From CAVOGJ01 sp963700865 (lineage in GTDB: Bacteria; Planctomycetota; Planctomycetia; Pirellulales; Pirellulaceae): DNA of 64,000 nucleotides. The stretch spans positions 1,488,001 through 1,552,000 of the forward strand of contig CAVOZC010000018.1 of NCBI GenBank assembly GCA_963700865.1, written 5' to 3'. The translations under genes were made by a program, and so were the position numbers. Positions 27,257-37,070 of this stretch are shown piece by piece. Every line of letters starts with the position of its first letter. Positions within the stretch are counted from its first letter, which is position 1. Below the pieces are notes generated by a model, which had not been told where the DNA came from, searched no databases, and saw nothing but the letters and a program-made list of their open reading frames with translations.

Positions 27257-28237
27257 TCAAACGGCCCCGTCGTGACAAATCCGCGCCGGCTGACCATCCA
27301 CGGTAAGGTCACCCTTGCCGGCCGCCTGCTCACGGCGGAGCAGCGCGAAAGCGAGGGGCCCGTCGCTTCGCGGAGACCAAATGGCCGACGTAATGCGGCC
27401 GACCGGATGGTTCTCACACATGACTTCGGTTTCGGCGGCCGGTACCTGTGGCCCAGCGATTTCGATCCGCACCAGTTGCCAGTTGACGTGTCCCAGAGCG
27501 TCGATGCGGGCGACCGTTTCCTGGCCCAGGTAGCAGCCTTTCGTAAAACTGATGGCCTCCTTGTCGCGGCCAATTTCCTGCGGCAGGTTTCGCTCGGTGA
27601 CATCGCAACCATAGTTGGGCAAGCCCGACTCGATGCGCACGATTTCATAAAGCTCGCCATCGCCGGGCACGGCGCCGGCCGCGATCAGCCAGGCGGTAAC
27701 CGCCTCGACATCTTCTTCGGCCACCTGCAATAACCAGGCCGGCGATGATCCCAGGGGACGGCGAACCAGTACTGCATCCCGGTCGTTCAGTGTCGCGCGG
27801 CCCACCGCCAGCGGTCGGTCGGGCACGTTGAGGGCGAGAGGTCCCAGGAGACCGTCCGCCGCCGCGCCAAAAACCAGCAGTTCGGTGACATCGTGCGAGC
27901 GATCGACGAGTTGCACGTCTTCTCGAATGAGATACTTGTCCAGATGCGCGAGCAGCCGTTCCGCCTGGTGCGGCACCGTTTCGATCCGCAGGCGGTCGGC
28001 CAGACAAAGAATCCGCACATAGGCGATGACCTTGCCCTGCACGTTGCAGAAAAAGGCCTCGCGGCCATCGCCTGGCGACATCCCCTTCACATCGTTCGTG
28101 CAAAGTTGATGTAGGAACGTCGCGCGATCGGATCCCGTGACATCGATGAGTGTCACTTGCAAGGGGAAGCAACCGGTGGTTTCGCGCATCTGTTTTAGTT
28201 TGGACAGCATGCCAGCGTCGGCGTGTGTGTGCGTCAT
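27257..28237 (-). CDS. ygfZ: YgfZ/GcvT-like folate-binding protein
   Basis: About 326 residues. The signature FTKGCYLGQETVARIDALGHVN is read here as KGCYLGQE plus VARI, the diagnostic YgfZ/IBA57 motif with its Cys. Upstream are the folate-binding-like DRATFLHQLCTNDV and LLVFGAAADGLLG. These proteins help maintain or repair iron-sulphur clusters, using a folate. The C-terminal barrel (PVGRITSAIWSP, plus FALLRREQAAGKG) is complete. The ATG at 28237 overlaps the stop of the LarA-like gene (ATGA), so the pair is translationally coupled. It is convergent with the hypothetical gene at 26747. Confidence 0.88.
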   Translation of the reverse strand: MTHTHADAGMLSKLKQMRETTGCFPLQVTLIDVTGSDRATFLHQLCTNDVKGMSPGDGREAFFCNVQGKVIAYVRILCLADRLRIETVPHQAERLLAHLDKYLIREDVQLVDRSHDVTELLVFGAAADGLLGPLALNVPDRPLAVGRATLNDRDAVLVRRPLGSSPAWLLQVAEEDVEAVTAWLIAAGAVPGDGELYEIVRIESGLPNYGCDVTERNLPQEIGRDKEAISFTKGCYLGQETVARIDALGHVNWQLVRIEIAGPQVPAAETEVMCENHPVGRITSAIWSPRSDGPLAFALLRREQAAGKGDLTVDGQPARICHDGAV

Positions 28238-29454
28238 GAGGTTCCCACGCGATCGAGAGTTGGTCGGGCGTGTTGCGCATTGGACACTACGATGCACGAC
28301 GCATGATGCCGACAAAGATTACTCAGCTCGTCGGCTTGCGAAATGTAGGCCATGCCGAGATCGATGACGGTCGATTCTGGCAAGTCGCAAAGGAGATAAA
28401 CGTGGGTCTGATTCAGCAGTTGCAACAGTGTTTGGGCCATGCCCGCGTCGGCAGGAGGTGGCTCGTCTTCCCAAGCATCGGTATCAACAGAATCTTCGCC
28501 GCCCAGGATGCGTTGCCAGGCGATCCCCGGTGATTCGCCAAGCTGCGTGCAGACGGCGAGCGAGCCGCCGGCGGGGGAAACGAGGTCGGCCGTCGCCGCA
28601 ATGACTTGCACGACATCCGCCCAAGTCTGGTGCGAGTGGCCCGACAGACAGGCGATGACCAGCGAGGCCTGCTGCGGGACGTCCGCGCGCCATATCTTTT
28701 CCACGGCCCTTTCTGTCGCGCGTTCAACACTCTCCCGCGCTCCGCTCAGCACGCCCAGGACCCGGTCGTTACCTCCCGGCACGATCTCCACCGCGAGCGG
28801 CGCACCCAGCAACCAGGCGGCCTGTTCCAATTCTCGCCGTCGTCGTTTCTTGCCGGCCGAGCGCGAGGGGTGTTCGGCCTGGCACCTGACGCGGGTGGCC
28901 GCATCGGAGAACTGAGGAAAGACGCTGACTCGATCGGCAGCCCGATCGCGGGCTGTCCGCAGCCGGCCACAACCCACCGGAATGACCAGGTCGGCGTCGA
29001 AGATGGTGCGGTTGACGTAGATCGGATCCCCCGCCTCGGATGCCGCCAGGTAAGCCAGCCCACCTGGTTGCTGCGCGTGGTGCCGCTCGATGCGAATGCG
29101 CTTACGATCTTGGGCTGGCAACGGAAGCGATTCGCCCGATAGGTTGCCCGCCGTCTCCGAGAGGACGATGGTGACCTGTTCGGGTGGCACGCCCGCCTGC
29201 TGGAGGGCCTGAACGACGCCAGCGACCACCAACTCGGGCTGCGGGATGCCGCCGTCGACCGCGATCGCCACGGCATCTTCCGGCAGCACCGATTGATGAA
29301 GGGGCGGAAAATCGAGCGGATCGCTCAGCGACGCGGTGACTGCGGCCACCACATCGTCCAGCGGTTCGTTCGCGGGCTGCCCCACGTGGGCCAGGAGCTG
29401 GGTGGCGGAGAGCTCCAAATCGAGCTGCGCGTGCTGGCCGTAATGCAATCTCAT
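28234..29454 (-). CDS. LarA-like (DUF2088) protein, catalytic residues apparently replaced
   Basis: About 406 residues. The N-terminal domain matches lactate racemase LarA in order: MRLHYGQHAQLDLEL, then AIAVDGGIPQPELVVAGVVQALQQAGV, then IFDADLVIPVGCG. In nickel-pincer LarA the corresponding sites read like DxTRP, GxHR and GGxK; here they read DGGIPQP, SETAGN and GRLRTARDR, so the Arg, His and Lys needed for the cofactor and catalysis are not at these positions. It may have a different substrate or only a binding role. No LarB/C/E genes are nearby. The stop overlaps the ygfZ start. A signal peptide is absent. Confidence 0.72.
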   Translation of the reverse strand: MRLHYGQHAQLDLELSATQLLAHVGQPANEPLDDVVAAVTASLSDPLDFPPLHQSVLPEDAVAIAVDGGIPQPELVVAGVVQALQQAGVPPEQVTIVLSETAGNLSGESLPLPAQDRKRIRIERHHAQQPGGLAYLAASEAGDPIYVNRTIFDADLVIPVGCGRLRTARDRAADRVSVFPQFSDAATRVRCQAEHPSRSAGKKRRRRELEQAAWLLGAPLAVEIVPGGNDRVLGVLSGARESVERATERAVEKIWRADVPQQASLVIACLSGHSHQTWADVVQVIAATADLVSPAGGSLAVCTQLGESPGIAWQRILGGEDSVDTDAWEDEPPPADAGMAQTLLQLLNQTHVYLLCDLPESTVIDLGMAYISQADELSNLCRHHASCIVVSNAQHARPTLDRVGTS

Positions 29455-29758
29455 GGGTGATCGGGCAAGGAAGGAAGCGGATGGGCTGTGGAATCGCTGC
29501 TAGCCCTCGCGTCAGGCCAGCACGTAAGGACATGCCGGCGTGCAAGTCGCAGGGAGCCCGATAGGAAGTGGGTAACCGGTATCTTTACGAACATAACGGC
29601 CGCGTCGAGTCGTGGTCAATAAGCCGAGCTTTACGCCCGGTCAAAAGTCTCGATACCCTCTTCCTCCGCGGCTCCCTGGCCCCAGGGCACGCAGCGGATG
29701 TTGGATGGACACCCGGGTGGGGTTCGTCCTCGGGTTGTTCCCCCCATCGAAAACTCAG
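29455..29758. other. Divergent intergenic region
   Basis: About 300 bases between the LarA-like start and the exported multidomain gene. It must contain both promoters, but I see no convincing -35/-10 pair, hairpin or small gene. Confidence 0.45.
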
Positions 29759-32245
29759 ATGACCACACAGACCCGTCGCCGCCGTCGCTCGTCCCCTCCA
29801 CCGCGCGCCAGGCAACCGCAGCTTCCCCCGCGTCGCCGCCACGCGGCCTGGCAGGCGGCTGCTGTACTGGCCGTACTGGCCTGCGTGATCGCCGGAAGCT
29901 GGCTGGCGCGAGACGGGCAGCCTCCGACCGGGGGCTCGGCGACGGATGCCCAGATGTTGCTCCGCGAAGTCGCGGCCGCATACCGGAATCTCAAGACCTA
30001 TCGCGATTCCACCCGCGTGTTGGTCAAACTGCCGATCGGCGAGGAATGGGTCGAGGAATGGGTCGACTGGCAGGTGCGATTCGAGCGACCCAATCGCTTG
30101 CGGCTGGATATCCAACGACCGGCAACGGGCGTGCGCATCGAGCTCGCGTCCGATGGGAACTTCGTCCGCGCACGGATCGTTGATCCCAGCACCAACGACT
30201 TTGATCATCAGTTTGTGGAGCGGCCGGCACCGCCGCGACTGGACGTTCCCCAACTTTACGCCGCCACGGAGTACGCGGACCTGTCACGACCGCGCGAGTT
30301 ATTTAGCCTGCTGATGTCACTGCCTACCCAGTTACAGATCAGCCAGCTGTCGCTGCTGCTCGACGAATCGCCTTTGGGATTGCTGCTGACACAGGCCGAG
30401 TCGCACGAGCTGCTGGGGCAGGATGTGATGGCCGGCGTTACATGTGAGAAGCTGGCAATCGATGTGGCGTCCGGGAGGTTTGTATTGTGGATTGATGTCC
30501 GCAGCCATCTGCTGCGGCGTATCGACTTTCCGGTACCCGCCACCGCGGGAGGACGGCAACCTCAGCTGACTTGCCTCTTTACCGAGGTGGAAACGGAAGC
30601 CCCGTCCGCCAGCGCATCGTTTGCGCTATCACCGGGGTCGAACGCTCGGCTAGTTCGGCAGTTTGTCCTGCCTCCCATGGACGATCCACCCCAGGCGTTG
30701 AACCAGGAGACCAAGCCTTTCTCACTGACCCAGCTCGGGGGCGGCATACTGGAAAGTGCGCGGTGGCGAGGGAAAGTGGCGGTACTATGCTGGTTCGATG
30801 CGAGTCCCGCTTCGGCCGCTGTGATCTCGGAACTCCAGGCGGTGCATGATCGCTTTGCGCGTGACCCTCAGGTCGAGGTCTTCGCTGTTTGCACGGAACC
30901 CGGTTCGGCCCTGTCGAATGAAAGTCTGGCAGCCAAGATGGCGGCGTGGCAGGCGACCTTGCCCGTGGCGCAGATCTGGATGCCGTGGGGCGTGACCTGT
31001 TCGGCATCGAAGCCACTCCGACGCTGGTCGTGATCGATCGAGAGGGAGTCGTGCAACTGCAGGAAGTCGGAGTTACTTCGGAATTGCATGAACAACTACC
31101 GATTGTACTCGGTAAGCTCTTGTCGGGAGAACCAATCGCGGCGAACTACCTGGCGTTCGTGAGCGCAGCGTCAGGCGGAATACCAACAGCGACTGGCGGC
31201 GGCAAGTCTGGCGACTCCCGCGGGCGATGTGGCGGTACCCGCGTTTCAGATCGCACCAGCGATGATGCCCGAATCGCTGAAGCTGACCCGTCTGTGGCAA
31301 AACGAGCGACTCAAATCGGCGGGCAACCTGTTGGCTTTGGTGGACCACGACGCAGTGGTCCATATCTTTGTTCTCGACGCGGGCGACGTCGTGGAATTAG
31401 ATGCCGCCGGAGAGGAAATCGCCCGGCATGCGGTGGCTGACGCGTTTGATGATCCTCGCACACGCATTGCATCAGTAGCGCCGGAAGGTCAGGATCGCCG
31501 CTTCGCACTTTGGTCCCTCTTGGGTCGACAGATCCACTTATTTGACGGGTCGTGGCAGCGTATTGGAACTTATCCGCCGGCGTCCGAGCCGCACCGTGGC
31601 ATCCAGGACGTGCAATTTGCGGATCTGGATGAAGACGGCCGCCCCGAATGTTACGTCGGTTTTGCCGACTCGACGGGACTGCATTGCATTACTTGTGAGG
31701 GCGAGCTCGTATGGCGCAACGACGAAATCGGTACCGTGCTCTCCGCCACTTCCTCCATCGACAGATCGAACCGCCCCTTCTTGTTGGTAACCAACGAGGC
31801 AGGGCAAGTGAATCCCGTCGACCGTAACGGTCAGGCCCAACGGGCCATCGCGGCGGATTCCATGGCAGTGCATCACCTGTTTTCCAATGGTCCGGTGGAT
31901 CCGCAAAGTCGCTTTCTGGGACTCTCCTGTCTACCGAATGGTCGTCTGTTGGCGATCGGCTTAAGTCCGGCAATGAACCCCGCCTGGGAGTATGAGCTGC
32001 CGGCCGGCGTGTTTCGCACGCAATTGCAGTTTGTGGTCAGCCAGCGCCTGTGGGGCAATCGTCCGCAATGGGTTCTCGCGGCCGCCGACGGGTCCATCCA
32101 TTTCATCAGTGAAGATGGCACGTTTCGCGACGTGTTCCGGTTGGGCGAGGAAATTACGGGCGTGGCCGCGTATCGCATGAAGGGGGCCGCCGTGCTGTTG
32201 TTGTCCAGCCGCACTGGAGTGCAGGCGTGGCAAGTGGAACACTGA
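29759..32245 (+). CDS. Membrane-anchored LolA-like / thioredoxin-like / FG-GAP protein; two frame changes
   Basis: About 828 residues. After a basic start and one membrane helix (WQAAAVLAVLACVIAGSWLA) comes a DUF2092/LolA-like region (AAAYRNLKTYRDS, VRFERPNRLRLDIQ, VLWIDVRSHLLRRIDFP). Next is a thioredoxin-fold segment (ESARWRGKVAVLCWFDASPASAAVI ... EVFAVCTEPG in parts), where the CxxC position reads SPAS. The frame changes near 30966, resuming GADLDAVGRDLFGIEATPTLVVIDREG, and again near 31160, resuming AEYQQRLAAASLATPAG. The last 340 residues carry FG-GAP-like repeats (VQFADLDEDGRPECYVGFAD). Separate genes are possible but thioredoxin homology spans the first break. ATG 29705 is an alternative start. 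Confidence 0.75.
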
Positions 32246-32323
32246 GGAGGCCCGAGGCTCTTCGGACATTGAGCTTTGCCGCCACATGCGGCTTGGATCT
32301 CATTCGCTGGTGAGAAATGCGGG

Positions 32324-33340
32324 CTAGTCGTCGCCTGTCACCAGTTCGCCACCGTTCCGGGTGGCGAAGGCCTGCCAGAGGGCTGGGTCGACATCACTCG
32401 AGGAGAAGGAAATCGACCCATCGGTGCGGACCCCGTTGACTCCTCCGGGATGATGGCTGCGGGCGGTGACGATGGCGTAGGTTGGCCGGCCGACTCCGCC
32501 ATCACGTTTTCCCTCCTGCCAGCTGTTGTAGTCGGCCACGACGCGCTGTCCGTTGACCGTCGCGTAGGCATCACTGTTCGGGGGGAGGGTGGCGGTGAAT
32601 CCGGTGTGGTGGACGCGTCCGTCCGGCCATTCGGTATGCCCAGTATCCTTGTCTTGAGCCCCGCTGGCGATGATCGCTTCCGCGGCAGCGACCGAATTGG
32701 GCCGCACCGTGGTGGGTGGACCTCCGTTTCGCTTATAGGGAGTCCAGGCGTGAACTTCCGCGGCCATAAGTGTCTTGCTCGTTCCATCGCGAATGGCCGA
32801 CATTTTCAGGTGGCTATCGGGGAAGAACACGCCATCGCCACCCTCTCCGGTGGCCGGATCGTAGACGAACCAGGTTCCCAGATTAAAGCCGTAGTTGGTC
32901 GAGTAGAGGCGGACCTTTCCGCCGCCCGGATCGCGCTGCTCCTCCGCCTTGGGATCCGACGGGCACTGAAAGATCGGGATCCGCAAGCCATCGATCGCGG
33001 CTTGGAAATCCCAGGCCACGTTGAGGTCGACGTTCGCGTAAAGTTGTGCTTCCTCCAGATACGGCAGGATGCGACCGTGAACACCCCAGGAACCATTATC
33101 GGTGACCTGTTGTGGATCGATCACCGCGCTGGGGGGCAGCCGTCGATGGGAACTCTCGTAATTCAGGACGCCCAGCGCCAATTGTCGCAGGCTGTTGACG
33201 CACTGGGTGCGGCGAGCCGCCTCGCGCACCGATCCGAGGGCCGGCAACAGCAGTGCCACCAGCAGTCCGATGATGGCAATCACGACGAGCAATTCGACCA
33301 GCGTAAAGGCGAAACGGGGGCGGGGTCGGGAGGGGAGCAC
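32324..33340 (-). CDS. DUF1559 prepilin-like protein
   Basis: About 338 residues. The type IV prepilin N-terminus RFAFTLVELLVVIAIIGLL (cleaved before Phe) continues with ALLLPALGSVREAARRTQC, and the C-terminal 'H-x9-DG' motif reads HHPGGVNGVRTDGSISF. This is the large planctomycete DUF1559 family: exported, pseudopilin-like proteins of unknown role. A GTG start at 33340 has GGAAGG seven bases upstream; a TTG at 33355 is the only longer start and has none. It stands alone between the multidomain gene (convergent) and pgk (same strand, 200 bases upstream). Confidence 0.9.
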   Translation of the reverse strand: MLPSRPRPRFAFTLVELLVVIAIIGLLVALLLPALGSVREAARRTQCVNSLRQLALGVLNYESSHRRLPPSAVIDPQQVTDNGSWGVHGRILPYLEEAQLYANVDLNVAWDFQAAIDGLRIPIFQCPSDPKAEEQRDPGGGKVRLYSTNYGFNLGTWFVYDPATGEGGDGVFFPDSHLKMSAIRDGTSKTLMAAEVHAWTPYKRNGGPPTTVRPNSVAAAEAIIASGAQDKDTGHTEWPDGRVHHTGFTATLPPNSDAYATVNGQRVVADYNSWQEGKRDGGVGRPTYAIVTARSHHPGGVNGVRTDGSISFSSSDVDPALWQAFATRNGGELVTGDD

Positions 33341-33542
33341 GATCGAGCCTTCCAAGGTATCACATGCGGGCCAGGAACATCGGCTTCAGCCTGCCTCGGA
33401 TTTGTAGGGAGCGAGGCCATCCGTCGCCACGCCGCCGCCAGGGCGTCTCCGCTGAAGGTACCAAATTGGCCCGCTTGCTGCCAACGATGGACCGGCTGCG
33501 TGCGGAAATCGTCGCCCGATGCGCTATCCTGCCGTGGTTGCG

Positions 33543-34736
33543 TCAGGCATCGTCGAGCAGGTCCACGGCAGCGAAGGCCTGACCTTCCAGCATCGCCAGG
33601 CTGGCGCCTCCTCCGGTGCTGACATGGGAGACCTGATCGGACAGACCGAATTGTTCGATCGCCGCCGCGCTGTCTCCGCCCCCGATGATCGTGGTGGCGC
33701 CCTGCGCGGTGGCCCGTGCGATCGCCTGGGCCACTGCCCGCGTTCCCGAGTCGAACGGGGGCACCTCGAACATGCCCATGGGACCATTCCAGACGATGGT
33801 CTGGGCTCCTTCGATTTCAGCGGCGTAAGCGCGTTCGGTGGCCGGCCCAATATCAAACCCCGCGTAACCGTCGGGTATCTGGCCGGCGGCGACGACTTGC
33901 GACGGGGCGGTCGATGAGGGGCCCTCGGCGATCCGCGTATCGCTTGGAAGCACCAGTTTTGCGGCCCCTAAGGCAATCAGCTCGCCCGCCAATTCAACCT
34001 TCTCGGGTTCGACAAGGCTGTTGCCGACGTTCCCGTGTTGAGCGAGCGAAAACGTATACGCCATGGCGCCACCGATCAGGACCCGGTCGCAGATCGAGAG
34101 CAGGTTCTTGATCACCTGGATTTTGTCCGAGACCTTGGCTCCACCAAGGATAGCGAGAAAAGGCCGTTGAGGTGATTGAATGGCATCGGTGAGGTAGGCG
34201 ATTTCCTTGGCGACGAGCAAGCCGACCACGCGCGGTTTGCCGGCCATCGCCTGCGGCACGGCCACCATCGACGCATCGGTGCGATGGCATGTTCCAAAGG
34301 CATTGTTGCAGTAGATATCCGCCAGCTGGGCCAGCGCCGCGGCAAATGAGGCGTCTCCTTTCTTCTCGCCCGGCTGAAACCGCAGGTTTTCGAGCATCAG
34401 GCACTCACCGGCCTGCAATTGTTCGGCCTTTCGCCGTGCCTCCTCGCCGACCGTATCCGTGGCAAAGGCCACGGGCTTTCCCAGCAGTTCGCCCAGTCGG
34501 CGGGCTGCCGGCGCAAGGCTCATGGTCGGGTCCGGCGCGTCCTGAGGACGTCCGAGATGGCTGATCAGAATGACTTTGCCACCACGCGTGAGAATCGACT
34601 GGATTGTCGGCAGGGCCATTTCAATGCGGCGGTCATCCGTGATGTGCTGTTTGTCGTCCAGCGGCACGTTGAAATCGACCCGCATGAGGACCGACTTGCC
34701 GGCAACATCAATGTCATCAATGGTTTTCTTGGCCAT
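33543..34736 (-). CDS. pgk: Phosphoglycerate kinase
   Basis: About 397 residues, the normal length. VLMRVDFNVPLDDK at the N-terminus, SHLGRPQDAPDP, the hinge and nucleotide region GGAKVSDKIQVIKNLL, and the C-terminal GGGDSAAAIEQFGL and HVSTGGGASLAMLEG are all intact. It transfers phosphate between 1,3-bisphosphoglycerate and ADP in glycolysis and gluconeogenesis. The start ATG has GGAG eight bases upstream. No other glycolytic gene is adjacent; gap and tpi, often neighbours, are not here. The frame is intact, unlike many genes around it. Confidence 0.97.
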   Translation of the reverse strand: MAKKTIDDIDVAGKSVLMRVDFNVPLDDKQHITDDRRIEMALPTIQSILTRGGKVILISHLGRPQDAPDPTMSLAPAARRLGELLGKPVAFATDTVGEEARRKAEQLQAGECLMLENLRFQPGEKKGDASFAAALAQLADIYCNNAFGTCHRTDASMVAVPQAMAGKPRVVGLLVAKEIAYLTDAIQSPQRPFLAILGGAKVSDKIQVIKNLLSICDRVLIGGAMAYTFSLAQHGNVGNSLVEPEKVELAGELIALGAAKLVLPSDTRIAEGPSSTAPSQVVAAGQIPDGYAGFDIGPATERAYAAEIEGAQTIVWNGPMGMFEVPPFDSGTRAVAQAIARATAQGATTIIGGGDSAAAIEQFGLSDQVSHVSTGGGASLAMLEGQAFAAVDLLDDA

Positions 34737-35232
34737 GGGGCTTACTCCAAAGACTGTGTTTCAGTGATTCGAACAGGGGAACAGCGGGCAGCGCCGGGGG
34801 CCACCCAGCGGAGTACCGCCCTGGAACGTTTCTCGTCGCGGCCCCACTCCATCGTGTCAAATGTATCGCGGGTCGCTGGCCGGCGAAACCGCTCCTCAAA
34901 CCGCCAAAAATAGCAGAATGGGGCGCGTTCGTTGCCACTGGCACCTGTCAGGAGTTGCAAACGCTAGGTGCCTCACGACCGTCAAGACTGGTTCCTTCGC
35001 TCGCCCTTGGTTGGAAAGAACAATCGCTTCCCTGGTGTTCCAAATATTTGAAGATTTATGCGATGACAGCAATGCTGCCCACCAAAGTCTTCCGATAGCT
35101 CACTCAAGAATCCAGCAAAGTCGCTGCTGAAGTACTTCGTCAGGCGACTCGGACATCCCTGCGGGGATGATCGTAGTGTGACGAAGCGACAATAGATTGG
35201 ATTGCTAATTTTAAGTGCAAGGAGCCCTCCTT
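34737..35232. other. Divergent intergenic region before the cysteine-rich gene
   Basis: About 496 bases between pgk and the cysteine-rich protein, lower in G+C than the rest of the window around 35030-35070. A small hairpin (CATCCCTGCGGGGATG, 35154-35169) is present without a T-run. No gene is seen. It should hold promoters for both flanking genes. Confidence 0.5.
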
Positions 35233-35886
35233 ATGATGACCCGATTTTTTCTTTCTGCGCTGTTGGCCTTTGGCCTGTTTGGCCTCGTCGACGCGGCCAA
35301 AGTCAGCGCGAATTGTTGTGAGCCCAGCTGCGGCTGTGCTTCCGCTTGTGGCAACGGATGTGCGAGTGCATGTGAGCCATCTTGCGGTTGTGACACCGGT
35401 TGCTGCGATACTGGTTGTGGTTGGCATCGTGGCGCGATGATGTGCCGCCTGCGTGGTCTCTGCGGCCGTCTGCGTTGCTGTGGCCATAACCGTTGCTGTG
35501 GTGGCAACGCTTGTTGCGAACCTTCCTGCGGTTGCCAGGATGCTTGTGGCAATGGCTGTGGCAATGGCTGTGGTGGAAACGCTTGTGAGCCCTCTTGTGG
35601 TTGCCAGAATGCTTGCGGCAACGGCTGTGGTGGAAACGCTTGCGAGCCATCCTGTGGCTGTGACACTGGTTGCGCCAACGACTGCTGCGACACCGGTTGC
35701 TGCGCTCGTCGTGGTTGCTGCCTGGGAAGCCTGATGTGCAAGATTCGCGCTCGCTGCGCTTGCCGTCCGCGTTTGTGCTGCGGTGGCTGTGGCTGCGGAA
35801 ACGCTTGTGAGCCTTCCTGCGGTTGCCAGAACGCCTGTGGCAATGGTTGCGGTGGTGCATGTGAGCCATCGTGCGGCTGCCAATAA
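35233..35886 (+). CDS. Exported cysteine-rich CEPSCGC-repeat protein
   Basis: About 217 residues. A signal peptide (TRFFLSALLAFGLFGLVDAA) precedes a mature protein that is roughly one quarter Cys. The unit CEPSCGC recurs about nine times, alternating with NACGNGCGGN and CDTGC, and there are two short basic blocks (MCRLRGLCGRLRCCG, MCKIRARCACRPRLCCG in parts). Such proteins are planctomycete-specific; disulphide cross-linking in the envelope is an inference. The C-terminal motif also ends the YTV protein at 46704. ATG 35233 has AAGGAG eight bases upstream and the gene ends in a strong terminator, so it is a well-formed single-gene unit. Confidence 0.88.
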   Translation: MMTRFFLSALLAFGLFGLVDAAKVSANCCEPSCGCASACGNGCASACEPSCGCDTGCCDTGCGWHRGAMMCRLRGLCGRLRCCGHNRCCGGNACCEPSCGCQDACGNGCGNGCGGNACEPSCGCQNACGNGCGGNACEPSCGCDTGCANDCCDTGCCARRGCCLGSLMCKIRARCACRPRLCCGGCGCGNACEPSCGCQNACGNGCGGACEPSCGCQ

Positions 35887-35940
35887 GCTGATACGCTCAT
35901 CTGCGATGTGAATTGCAGATGCTCTTTATCATTCCAAGGG

Positions 35941-35977
35941 GTCCCTCGCAGAGGCAACTTTGCGAGGGACTTTTTTT
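35941..35977 (+). terminator. Rho-independent terminator of the cysteine-rich gene
   Basis: Ten-base stem GTCCCTCGCA / TGCGAGGGAC around a ten-base loop, followed by seven T, 54 bases after the stop at 35886. Confidence 0.92.
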
Positions 35978-36145
35978 GTTTCGATCGCGAATTTGGCCGG
36001 CTCCGGCCGTGCCCAGCCCGTGCCGCGATCCGGCATGTTTTGCCGGCGGTTGTGATGGGCCATTCTTCCCGTGTATCATGCGTGATTCGCCATGGCCGGC
36101 TGTGGTGATCCGTCCGGTGATTTTTCTGGGGAATTGGGCTCGTCC

Positions 36146-37070
36146 ATGCGCCACTTGCTTACCTTGTTTGACCTGGAACCGGCCGAATTGCATGCGATCC
36201 TCGGGCTGGCTCGCAGCTTGAAATCGTCCCTCGCCGACGACGTACGGCCTGGCCCCGTTGCAAGGTCATGCGCCGGGGCTGGTTTTTGAAAAGCCGTCTC
36301 TCCGCACGCGGGTCAGCTTCGAGGCCGCCATGGCACGATTGGGCGGCAGCACCATCTCTCTGGGAGAGGAAACCGGTCGGCGGAAGCGGGAAACCGTTTC
36401 TGATTCGGCCGCGTGCTGAGTGCTGTATCTCGAATGTCCTCGTCTTTCGTGGCAAGGAGCAAAGTGTCCTCGTCGAACTGGCCGCTGCCTGCAGTCGTCC
36501 GGTCATCAACGGGCTGACTCCCGATGCCCTATCCCTGCCAGGCGATCGCCGATATTCTCACGATCCAGGAATTAGCGGGGGACGAAGCCCGGCCAAAAAT
36601 TGCTTATCTGGGTGACGGTAACAATGTGGCGCGTAGCCTGGCCATCGCCTGCAGCATGATGGGGTTTCCGTTCAGCTGTGCGTCGCCGATCGGCTATTTA
36701 CTCGATGATGATTTTGTCAATGAAATCGAGGCTCGCTATCCGGAGGCCGTGATCGAGACAACGAACGACCCCGTGATCGCCGTGACCGATGCGGAGTTTG
36801 TCTATACGGATGTCTGGACCAGCATGGGGCAGGAAAGGGAACGCGACCAGCGACTGAAGGACTTTTCGGGATTCCAGGTGAATCTCGAGTTGATGGCGAG
36901 TCGCCAAACCGCAAGCGAAATTCCTCCATTGTCTGCCTGCCAAGCGAGGGGAAGAAGTCGCCCAAGACGTGATTGATGGCGCGGAGAGCGCCGTGTTGCA
37001 GCAAGCCGCGAATCGCATGCACGCCCAGGAGGCGGTCCTCCTCTGGCTCTTGAAAGGCACTACCCCATGA
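36146..37070 (+). CDS. argF: Ornithine carbamoyltransferase, four frame changes
   Basis: The span equals 308 codons, the expected length. Read in successive frames it gives MRHLLTLFDLEPAELHAIL; then VFEKPSLRTRVSFEAAMARL with the carbamoyl-phosphate motif xSLRTR; then FRGKEQSVLVELAAA and PVINGLTPDA; then PCQAIADILTIQEL, IAYLGDGNNVARSLA and VYTDVWTSMGQE; and finally FLHCLPAKRGEEV, the ornithine-loop motif. Changes lie near 36252, 36410, 36530 and 36910, and each reads as one extra base. It makes citrulline from ornithine and carbamoyl phosphate in arginine synthesis. The stop TGA at 37068 overlaps the rph ATG at 37067. Whether the organism's gene is broken cannot be told, but sequence error is likelier. 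Confidence 0.85.

Noticed and set aside
32276..33622. Plus-strand frame of 448 residues
   Set aside because: It is antisense to the DUF1559 protein with its clear prepilin N-terminus.
35140..35957. Minus-strand frames rich in Ala/Thr and Gln/Pro
   Set aside because: They are antisense to the cysteine-rich CEPSCGC gene, which has the ribosome binding site, signal peptide and terminator.
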